Shown here in pieces: positions 10,109-20,428 of a stretch of DNA of 64,000 nt. Numbering within the stretch: position 1 is the first letter of the stretch; every line of letters starts with the position of its first letter. The stretch lies in assembly GCA_036186865.1 (NCBI GenBank), contig AP025056.1:28425507-28489506 (forward strand). Reading direction: 5' to 3'. The notes under the pieces were generated by a model. The model did not search any database. It saw only the letters and a program-made list of their open reading frames with translations, and was not told the DNA's origin. Position numbers and translations under genes: made by a program. Source of the stretch: Eustoma russellianum. Lineage: Eukaryota > Streptophyta > Magnoliopsida > Gentianales > Gentianaceae.

Positions 10109-11801
10109 CCACTTGTTGATTTCGTTTAAATCGATTATATCATGCTTATGTGATTATATGTTTACTGTTTTTCGTATGGCATGATATGTACAAAAACCCC
10201 AACTCGGATTTCATATGATGAGAGAAGAGTGGTGTTTTTCAAATCATTTTCACGAGATGATTTGTATACGGCGGTTTTCGTTTGTCATGTGATGATCAAA
10301 ACCGATTTTGTTTATATTAGATATAAACATACGCTATGTGTAAAACCCTATTCGAATCTCATCTGGTGAGAGCGGATTGATGTTTTCAATTCGTTTTCAT
10401 GAGACCTTATGATTCGAGATTGTTACATGTGATATAAAGTTTTCGTTTTTCATGTGATGATCAAAAACGATTATGTTTATATCGATATGAACAACCGATA
10501 ATGATTCTGTAAGAGTTATGCATATTCAAAACAGACAGATTATCAATTCGATTGATGATTCAGTTTTCGGATTTCAAATGGCAGATTGATTCTATTTCGG
10601 ATTTCGAACAGCAGATTATCAATTCGATTGATGATTCTGTTTTGGGTTTTGAATGATAACTCTCGGTTCGATCGGTGCTTCTATAAGGGCTTACACGTAG
10701 TCAAAACAGTAAGATCGTTAATATGATTGACGCGTCTGTGTTAGAGATCCGAAAAGAAAATTTTTAACCGGCTAGCGGGACCGCCGTATGCGTACGCCCT
10801 ATAGTTCGTTACCGTGACATTAAGAATGTCAATATATATTTATTTATCATAATATGTTTATGTAAGATATATTATAATTGTTGATGTCTTTGCATGGTGC
10901 ATAGCATGGCCTCAGAACCTATGTGATTGACTTAGTCATATTTTTGTTTTGGGTTATTATGGTCTGCGTGCCGCTGTAGCTTTTGTTGTATTTTATTATA
11001 CAAGTAGTTAGGTTTTTCTTTGTTATTGTAATAAATGAAGAATCAAGCTACAAAATGGTGATGGCGACACACACCAAAGACGAGTGGATTCCATGGAGAT
11101 GGAGGCACGGGCTCAAGACAGGAAGATATGTATCATTGCAAATGTTGTAATAGGAAGTCTTTCACATAGGGTTTCTTTTATGATCTTCATCTGGTCTCAT
11201 GAAGATCATATTTAGTTAGGTCATGCTATGTCACGTTTACATATTTATCATTTTGTATGAGATGCGTGGATGATATATTATATATGCATATAGATGCTAT
11301 GATATAATGATATGCATTGCAAGACATAAACTAAGTTGAACCCTCATTAATAATTTAAGTCTTGATGCCATCCATGTCTTAAACACCTATTAAAACTGGG
11401 ATTGTATTAAAGTAGGTATTGCCAAAGCAATGTGCTTTAAACATTCCTAGCTACGTAGGATGAGTAATAGTGCTACTCATATGTTTAAAATTGGTTAGAC
11501 TTAATTGGGCTATCAAAACGGTTTTGGGCCCAAGGCATTAGATGGAATCTAACATACAATGATATATGATGTCATTATTCCATAAATTCTAAGAGTTACA
11601 TGAGATGTAATTGGTAAAGAAGTTACCTACCTAAATAACTTAATTTTAAGCGTCATGCCAAAGCTGAGTTTAGAATTAAGTCAAATATGGATCTTAGCTC
11701 ACTAAAATATTTCTTTTTGAGGGTTAAGTTTTAGTGAGAGTTTTATAAATTTTAACCTCATTATTAATAAAGTGTTACTTTGCATGTTTTGTAGATCATA
11801 A
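10109..11801 (+). other. N1 5' leader, non-coding with internal duplications
   Basis: 1.7 kb between PBS and gag. It contains imperfect duplications: a CATGTGATGATCAAAA block at 10286 and 10451, a block around 10206 resembling one around 10355, and an ATTATCAATTCGATTGATGATTC block near 10547 and 10615. Short frames here are not convincing. It probably carries packaging signals; that is inference. Confidence 0.6.
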
Positions 11802-14800
11802 ATGGCTGCTAATAACAGTTCCACCTTATCGCTGCGATCTATCCTTGAGAAGGAAAAACTAAAAGAATGTGGGACTAATTTTGTTGACTGGTTTCGAAAC
11901 TTGAGAATTGTTCTCAAGCAAGAAAAGAAGTCCTACGTGCTCGATGACCCTGCCCCTGAACCCCCTCCTGCTGATGCTTCTGTTGCTGTTAAGAACAAGT
12001 ATAAGAAGCATGTTGAAGATTCCAATGACATAGGATGTCTAATGTTGGCAACTATGTGTTCAGGACTTCAGAAAGACCTGGAACACTTAGAAGCTTATGA
12101 GATGAGTGTGCATCTCAAACAAGCTTTCCAACAACAGGCTAGGCAGGATAGGTTCGACACCGCTGTTGCACTTTTTGACTGTAAGATGTCTGAAGGTGAA
12201 TCTATTAGCGCTCATGTTCTGAAGATGAAAGGCTATATAGATCACCTTTCAAGACTTGGATATCCCCTGAGTTTGGAACTCGCCAAGGATTTGATCCTAC
12301 ACTCTTTGCCTAGCAGTTTTTCTCAGTTCGTCATGAACTACAATATGAATAATATGGAAAAGTCCATTCCTGAGCTACATGGAATGCTCAAAACTGCTGA
12401 GGGGAATATCAAGAAGCCTACCCATGTATTGAGTGTCAATACCAAGCTAATGAAAAAGAAAGCTAAAGGCAAGGGTAAGACTAAAAGTGCAAAGGGTGCA
12501 AAAGGGGCAAAGGGTCAAGCTAAACCGAAACCTGGTCCCAAGGCAAAGGTTCCTAAGGAAGGAACTTGTTTCCATTGCAACAAGCCTGGGCATTGGAAAA
12601 GAAATTGTGATGTTTATTTGGAGGAGTTGAAGAAGCTGAAGGGTAGTACGACTACATCTTCAGGTATTTATGTTATAGAAATTAATTTATCTACTTCTTC
12701 TTCCTGGGTATTAGATACTAGATGTGGATCCCATATTTGTACAAATATGCAGGGGCTCAAAAAGAGTAGGATGCTGAAGAAGGGCGAGGTGGACCTACGT
12801 GTTGGCAATAGAGCAAGAGTTTCTGCTATAGCTGTAGGGACCTATGAGCTTGTCTTGCCCAATGGGCTTTTCTTAGTTTTAAACAATTGCTTTTATGTTC
12901 CTACTATGAGTAGGAATCTTATTTCAGTGTCTGTTTTGGATGATGAAGGTTATTCATTTTTAATTAAAAATAAGAAGTGTTCTATTTTTGATAAAAATGA
13001 CTTGCTTTATTGTATTGCAAGTAGTTATAATGGCATTTATGTCCTTAACCTTGATGATTCCAATGACGGTAATATTTATAACATATCTTCAAAGAGAACT
13101 AAGCCAAATGAATTAAACCCTGCATATTTATGGTATTGTCGCCTTAGCCATATAAATGAGAAGCGCGTATCTAAACTCCATCAAGATGGATTATTAGATT
13201 CATTTGATTTTGAATCATTTGAAAATTGCGAGTCTTGTTTGCTTGGAAAGATGACAAAGACTCCTTTTACTGGACATAGTGAAAGGGCTAATGACTTGTT
13301 GGGCTTGGTACATACAGATGTATGCGGCCCAATCAACATTAGTACCAGGGGAGGATTTCAGTATTTCATTACTTTTACTGATGATTTCAGTAGGTATGGC
13401 TATGTCTACCTAATGAAACATAAGCATGAGTCTTTTGAAATGTTTAGAACTTTTCAAAATGAAGTACAAAATCAACTTGGTAAGACAATTAAAACGCTTC
13501 GATCAGATCGAGGTGGTGAATATTTGAGCCAAGAATTTGACCAACATCTAAGAAATTATGGAATCGTTTCACAGTTGACTCCTCCAGGAACTCAACAATG
13601 GAATGGTGTTTCTGAAAGGAGAAATCGGATTTTATTGGATATGGTTCGATCTATGATGGGTCAAGTAGATCTTCCTTTATCCTTTTGGGGTTATGCCTTG
13701 GAGACAGCTGCATTCATTTTGAACCGTGTACCATCTAAAGCGGTTAAAAAGACACCATATGAGATGTGGACTTGTAAGAGACCCAGTTTGTCTTTTCTTA
13801 AGATTTGGGGTTGTGAAGCTTATGTGAAAAGATTAATGACAGATAAGCTAGCTCCAAAATCTATCAAATGTATTTTTGTGGGGTATCCTAAAGAAACTAA
13901 AGGGTACTATTTCTATATTCCCTCAGAGAACAAAGTGTTTGTTGCTCGAAATGGAGTCTTTTTGGAAAAGGAGTTTCTCTCCAAGAGAACTAGTGGGAGT
14001 ATAGTACAACTTGAGGAAACTCAAGTTCCATAAGATATCGTTGAACCGTCTTTAGAGACGATTTCAGAACCACAAACAGTTGTGGAGCTTGAAAATGTAA
14101 CACAAGTCCAACGCAGATCTGATAGGATACATCGTCAGCCAGAGAGATATGGATTTCTTGTGACTGATGATAGTGAAGTTATGCTCACAGATCAAGATGA
14201 GCCTACTACCTATCAGGAAGCTGTGTCTGGTCCAGATTCAGATAAATGGCTTGGAGCCATGAATTCTGAGATGCAATCCATGTTTGATAACCAAGTTTGG
14301 TCTTTAATTGATCCTCCAGAGGGTATTAAGACTATTGGTTGCAAATGGGTTTTCAAGAAGAAAACTGACATAGATGGAAATGTGCAAACCTACAAAGCAA
14401 GGCTTGTGGCTAAAGGTTTCAAGCAAACTCATGGTATAGACTATGATGAAACCTTTTCACCAGTAGCTATGCTTAAGTCTATTCGAATTCTCCTTGCCAT
14501 AGCAGCATACTATGATTATGAGATATGGCAAATGGATGTCAAAACTGCTTTCCTTAATGGAAATTTACTCGAGGATGTGTACATGACACAACCTGAGGGT
14601 TTTGTAAATCCTGAGAATTCAAAGAAGGTTTGCAAGCTTCAAAGGTCCATCTATGGATTGAAGCAAGCATCTCGAAGCTGGAATCTTCGTTTTGATGAAA
14701 CAGTTAAGAACTTTGGTTTCATCAAGAATGAAGATGAACCTTGTGTTTACAAGATGGTTAGTGGGAGTGCAGTAGTGTTTCTGGTCTTATATGTGGATGA

Positions 14801-15770
14801 TATATTGCTTATTGGGAATGATATCCCTACCTTGCAAAAGGTTAAGGCTTGGTTAGGGAATTCATTTTCAATGAAGGACTTGGGCGAGGCTACCTATATC
14901 CTTGGTATCAAGATCTATAGAGATAGATCTAAAAGGATAATAGGCTTGAGTCAGAGTACATACATAGATAAAATGTTGAAGAGGTTCAACATGCAAGAGT
15001 CCAAGAAAGGATTCCTGCCTATGTCTCATGGCATTCATCTTAGCAAGAATCAATGTCCTCAGACATCTGATGAGCGAGATCGAATGAATAAAATTCCTTA
15101 TGCTTCTGCTATAGGATCGATCATGTATGCCATGTTATGTACTAGACCAGATGTCTCATATCCATTGAGCACAACAAGTAGATATCAAGCTGACCCCGGT
15201 GAAGGTCACTGGACAGTGGTCAAGAATATTCTTAAGTACCTCAGAAGGACTAAAGATGTATTCTTGGTTTATGGAGGTTTGGATGACGAGTTAGTTGTAA
15301 ATGGTTACACAGATGCTAGTTTCCAAACCGACATAGATGATTTCAAATCGCAGTCTGGTTTTGTATTCACATTGAATGGTGGAGCTGTTAGTTGGAAGAG
15401 TTCAAAACAAAGCACTGTGGCTGATTCTACAACAGAGGCTGAGTATATAGCAGCATCAGATGCAGCTAAAGAAGCAGTTTGGTTGAAGAAGTTCATCACT
15501 GAGCTAGGAGTAGTACCTAGCATTGCAAATCCTGTGGACATTTATTGTGACAACAATGGTGCCATAGCACAAGCAAAAGAGCCTAGGTCTTATCAGAGAT
15601 CTAAACATATACTCAGACGGTACCATCTCATTCGAGACATCATCGATAGAGGAGATGTCAAGATATGCAAAGTTGACACAAACGATAACATAGCGGATCC
15701 ATTGACTAATCCTCTCTCACGGGTCAAGCATGATCAACACACTGGATCTATGGGTCTCAGATATTTGTAG
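11802..15770 (+). pseudogene. gag-pol: N1 gag-pol polyprotein, one in-frame stop
   Basis: Single Copia frame, ATG at 11802 to the stop before 15771, interrupted only by TAA at 14031-14033; both sides are in the same frame. Part 1 (743 residues) has a gag domain, a basic stretch, a zinc knuckle CX2CX4HX4C at 256-269, a protease site near 305, the GAG-pre-integrase segment and the integrase core with DVCGP, RSDRGGEY and a downstream ERRNR. Part 2 has RT with YVDD (237-240 from 14082) and RNase H with TEAEY and CDNNGA. The protease motif reads DTR instead of DTG, so the protease is probably inactive. Both lesions are single C-to-T or G-to-A type changes. Otherwise full length. Confidence 0.9.
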
Positions 15771-15779
15771 GCCTAGTGC

Positions 15780-15789
15780 AAGTGGGAGA
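15780..15789 (+). other. N1 polypurine tract
   Basis: AAGTGGGAGA-like purine run directly before the 3' LTR TG at 15791; the usual plus-strand DNA primer site. Confidence 0.75.
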
Positions 15790-15790
15790 T

Positions 15791-17227
15791 TGTTAGTGTA
15801 TGTGCCCTAGGCCATGATTTGGATATTTATGTTATGCATTTATTATTAATATAAGAGGTTTTATTATCATTATTGTTGGTTAGTATGTTGCACAATTTTG
15901 ATATATGTCCCTGATTCATTATTGTTATAGAGATAAAATAATTTATAATCAGTATGAGTATTGATTTGATAATCATGAGATGATTATGTGTATGGTGATA
16001 CGAATCAATCTCATAGATACTTGTTAGAGAACAGTGTATTGGATAGACTCATCATGAGATTACTACATGAATTAGCGTCATAAGTAAATCTCATGATAGT
16101 CATGTTTTAATCCTTTGACTTGAGATTGTCATAGTTTCCAACATAAGGACTATTATATTTTAACATGATCAAACGTTATTCGTAACTGGATAATAATAAA
16201 GGTCATGATTGAATGTGATAGAAATTATGTAGAGGATATTGAACAATCAAGATAGAATTTGTCCCTCTCTTTTGAGAGAGATATCTTTGGGCCCCTCGAT
16301 TAGTGAGACTGTGAAATGCATGACCGTGCTCAAATGAATTGATAGTGTGATCAATATCATTTGTTTTATCAGTCTACTTAGAGATCGAGTAATCATATGT
16401 TTGAACTATATAAGTATGACGCTGACCATGACTTATGTTCAAATTAGATATCGTGTGACAAAGGGATTAATGCATGCACTATTATTAGGCTAGTTGGACT
16501 TTACTCGTATTAATTGGGTAGTTGTAATGCCTTGCTAGAGGCCAATTACGACTTGTTGGTTTAATAGAGATTTAATCAACTGCCAATTAATATGGGCCTA
16601 TCGGGTCACACACAAGAATGCGTATGGCTGAGATTAATAATATTAATAATATTAATATTGGATATTAATTATTATTATTATTATCATTATTGTTTTAATA
16701 TTAATAATATTAATATTGGATATTAATTATTATTATTATTATTAATTTCGTTTTTGTATATATTTATACCATCGGATAATAACAGAGAATCCATATCTGA
16801 TATGGATTTTGATTGGTGTTATCTAATCCTAACAGAATCCGTATTTGATGCGGATTATGATAGGTATTAACCAATCCGATCAGGAATCGGATTTTGATAT
16901 TTATATATATGTACGGAGCATGGTGTATCTCGTACACCACACAACCAGTAGAAAACGAAAGGGCAAGAATCGTTTTTGTGAAAACCGAATTTTTCAGCCG
17001 CGCCGTTTGAAGAGCTAGCACTCCGGGCGGAAGCGTTCGTGTGGATACCGACAGAGGGTGATCGTATTTTCGCACCTCTTCCATCTGCAGATTTCGAATC
17101 TACGGAGGTACTTTTTGATTTCTTTTGTCGAATTAAACGAACAACATGGATCCTTGGTAGGAAATCAGAGATCAAGTTTTGTTTTCCGCTGCGCGTTTTT
17201 GCAGTGATCTTGATTGATTTCCTAACA
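15791..17227 (+). repeat. N1 3' LTR
   Basis: 1437 bp, almost the same as the 5' LTR. It starts TGTTAGTGTA and ends CCTAACA. Differences seen by eye are mostly transitions plus the shorter ATT runs around 16672 and 16728. Confidence 0.95.
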
Positions 17228-18402
17228 AATTCAACCTCTAATCCCTTGAAAAATCATTGGTGGTCAGATTGCACAAATCTGCCACAAACAGTAGTCTGAT
17301 TTGAAAAATTAATTCATATTTGTCTGTAACTCCAAATGCTCTGAAAATTTAATGAATAACCCCTTATTAGTTTTATTTAATTGGGTTGAAACAGTTTTGA
17401 AAAATTCTTTTGGAAAGTTAGTCAAATACGTTCAAAGTCTCAACCTTTGCAAGCCTAAAAATCAGACTGCACTAGTCTCAGAACTTTGGGTGTTTGGATG
17501 ACTTATACTTGTCCAATAGCGTTGAAACTTGCGCCAAAAGAACCTTAAAATATGTGGCTATGATTCTGGAAAGTTTCATGATTTTTGAAATTTGTTTATT
17601 ATTTTTACCAACGTGATTAAAGACGATAAACAGTGCTGAAACTGAAAGTAAGTGCTGAAAGTAAATAACACCAGGAATTTTATACTGGTTCGGTTATAAA
17701 CAACCTACTCCAGTCTTCGAGGACACCTACCTCGGTTAGCACTAATCACAAAACACAAAATATCACCTTACCATAGGTTTGATGGAGTTACACACCAACT
17801 CTAACCCTTTACAGACCTTGTATATGAATACAATAATCACGAACACCACCACCTTGCAAGTGCAAGATTGATCACACCTTGATCAATCTTTTACATCAAT
17901 AAAGAGAGTATGTGGTGGTCTATATGAAGCCTATTCAAATGTATGAATATAAGTGCAATAGGCTTTTTGAGAGAAGAAAGAAAGAAGTGTAGAGAGAAGA
18001 GGCTAGAAAATGTTTTTGATCCTTCAATTTGCAAGACTTGTTCTTGTCTTTTGTTTGCTCTCTTCTTTCCTTTTATCTCAATGTGGCCGCCCCCCTTAGC
18101 CTTTTTCTTCCTCTTGAAAATTATCTTATAAGTCCTTGGAAGAGTGTATTGCATCATTGTGACATGTCCATGCTTACTTGGCAACTCCTCATTGGATGAT
18201 CATTAAGCTCTTGCTTACTTGGCACTCATTGATTGGATGAAAGTTGTCATCACTTGATGACTAGATAAATCTGAAATTAAACCTCAAAAAACATGTGCCA
18301 ATTAGCCATAAACTTATTACCATAAATCACATAATCATCTCACATAATTATTAAGACAACTTTCTCCAACTCGCAATGCAAAAATCGGCCATTTACTTCC
18401 TT

Positions 18403-18769
18403 CACATGCTGAAATTTCAGCATGTGTAGCATTTATTTTATTCAAAATGTTGCCAAGTTTGCTTTGATTTATTTCTTGAAAATAAAGAAGAAATCAATCA
18501 TCATTTTGTACACAATATTTCTACCAGTTTTGGATTAAACTTAGTCACCAAGTAGGCCATAAAATCGGCCACGTTCTTTTCTACACATGCTGAATTTTTC
18601 AGCATGTGTGGTATTTGAAGAAATCACATTATTAATTTCATAATATATTCAAAATACTTCCATACTATCTCTCAATTAATCCACATAATTCAAGATGCCA
18701 AAATATGGCTCATTAAGTGTAGAAAATCAGTCAGCCATATACTACACATGCTGAATTTTCAGCATGTGT
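18403..18769. repeat. Three long palindromes of the E-family LTR
   Basis: Perfect inverted repeats at 18403-18426, 18583-18609 and 18744-18769. Arms are (A)CACATGCTGAA and TTCAGCATGTG(T); the centres differ by a few A/T bases. The first two follow an AAAATCGGCCA block (the third has a variant of it), so the unit is a ~160-180 bp repeat. The same trio recurs in E1's right LTR (about 26903, 27073, 27234) and in both E3 LTRs (about 50610, 50780, 50940; 58982, 59153, 59314). Confidence 0.85.
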
Positions 18770-19622
18770 TATAAATGTGACAAGATTTGAAATGTTACCT
18801 TTTGTAGTTCCTTTCTTTATGTCACCAAAATTGCATGCTCATTCTTGGCCAATCAAGATGCCAACAAAGCTCCACATATGCTCCAACATGGCTGTAGTAT
18901 TCGTGTGACATGCTTGTACATGTGCTGAATTTTATTTTTGCAAACTTTGTCAAATAGTGCACATATAATTATACACACATGGTATATTCCAATCAGCCCT
19001 TAATTTATTTTTCTAGAACACTTTAGAATGTATGAAGTATGTAAAAAGTGTCTAGATACATGCTATATGCCATGCCAAAAATGTTCCATGTGTCGTGTAC
19101 GTAGAAAACCGAATTTTCGACGTTTATCGATTACCCGATTTTTCTCTAATTAAATTCTAACTTTTTGCACATGTTATATATATTATGTTACATATAATAT
19201 ACGTAAATTAAACTTTAATATTCAGCACTTAGGCTGATCTAAAGTGGCGCCTAACCATGTGATAAAATTGGAATTGGAATTTCTTCAATTTGGCCTTAAT
19301 TGAGGGTGATTTGTGTGTGCCAATATGGAATGATTTTATGGCTGCACATACCATGTAAGCCACAAAGTTTGTGGCCATTTTTGAAGTGTAGGGGCTGGCC
19401 ATCTATTTATGTCAAGTACGTGACACGTTGGCGAAGTTTCGGTATTTAACGCGTCGTAATAAATTTGTCATCACCATGACTTATATCATATGATATAAGA
19501 CCTGAATATACTCACAAATATGAGTTAAGTATAGTGGTTTGACGTTAACGTACGTATATAAAATATATAACGTGTCGGTAGTACGTTGGAATATATGTGT
19601 ATGTGCCTTTTTAAAAAAATCC

Positions 19623-19624
<2 letters not shown>

Positions 19625-19682
<58 letters not shown>
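19625..19682. repeat. (AT)n microsatellite
   Basis: About 58 bp of AT dinucleotides in E1's left LTR. The matching site in the right LTR (about 28146-28162) is much shorter, so the run has expanded or contracted since insertion. Confidence 0.95.
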
Positions 19683-19684
<2 letters not shown>

Positions 19685-20046
19685 TAAATGGCGTGTAGGA
19701 GGGAGTACAAGACTTTCCTTTCTTCAACTTGTTGCCTTTGTGCCTTTTCCAAATATGGCTTTCTTTAATGAACTAGTTAATTTAATTAACTAAGTACTTC
19801 CCTCAATGAACTAGTTTAGTTCATTAATGATAGCATCTGAAAATAGTTCAAACACAACAAATGCTTGCCATTTGATGTAAGCTTTAAAGCTTCATGGCTC
19901 GTTAGTACGACAACATTATATATGAACTATATAAGGCAAGTTTTATGCAACAACGTGTCATGTCATGAAATATGTCATGCATTTCTTTAATACACGTTTA
20001 TTTAAATCATGTATTTTGAAATCACTCAAACCCCTTTTTCTCTACA

Positions 20047-20395
20047 ATCTCTCCCTTTTGATGATTTACAAAATAACCTACATTCATGATTTAAATCTTA
20101 TCGCTCCCCCTCCAATTGTGCATAAATTCAAATTTTGAATTTCAAATTTCAAATCGCTCCCCCTTGATTTATGCAATCAGTTTCTCTCCCCCCCTTGAAT
20201 CATGTATTCTTCTCCCCCTTTTGATGATTTACAAAATAACCTAAATTTATGATTTAAATCTTATCGCTCCCCCTCTAATTGTGCATAAATTCAAATTTTG
20301 AATTTTAAATTTCAAATCGGTCCCCCTTGATTTATGCAATCAGTTTCTCTCTCCCCCTTAAATCATGCATTCTCTCCCCCTTTATTTTGGAAAGT
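20047..20395 (-). other. E1 repeated polypurine tracts
   Basis: On the plus strand this is a series of pyrimidine blocks such as CTCCCTTTTGATGAT and CGCTCCCCCTTG, near 20051, 20105, 20157, 20186, 20212, 20266, 20321, 20352 and 20374. On the minus strand they read as AAGGGGGAG-type tracts next to the 3' LTR. Multiplied polypurine tracts are a hallmark described for Sireviruses. Part of the block is an internal duplication: 20050-20195 resembles 20211-20360. Confidence 0.75.
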
Positions 20396-20428
20396 CAATC
20401 AAAAATGGATGTAAATATGGAAAGACAA

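Larger units (their letters stand above)
8642..17227 (+). mobile_element. N1: near-intact Ty1/Copia retrotransposon
   Basis: Complete LTR element of 8586 bp inserted in E1's left LTR. The LTRs (8642-10096 and 15791-17227) begin TGTTAGTG and end CCTAACA. The target duplication AATTC lies at 8637-8641 and 17228-17232. PBS at 10098, a 1.7 kb leader, one gag-pol frame and a polypurine tract GTGGGAGA follow in order. The two LTRs differ at only scattered sites and in ATT-repeat length, so this is a young insertion, younger than E1. The pol order INT-RT-RH defines Copia; the lineage is perhaps Tork/TAR-like, but I am unsure. Confidence 0.95.
17228..20046 (-). repeat. E1 3' LTR, part after N1
   Basis: Resumes at the second AATTC copy and runs to CTCTACA. 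With 8409-8641 it makes an LTR of about 3047 bp. It carries three palindromes (18403-18769), a 20-nt perfect palindrome at 19480-19499 and an AT dinucleotide run. Small open frames in it are not genes. It matches the right LTR at 25568-28526 throughout. Confidence 0.9.

Noticed and set aside
19525..19793. Open frames on both strands across 19525-19793
   Set aside because: They depend on the AT dinucleotide run in an LTR and are not conserved in the other E LTRs.
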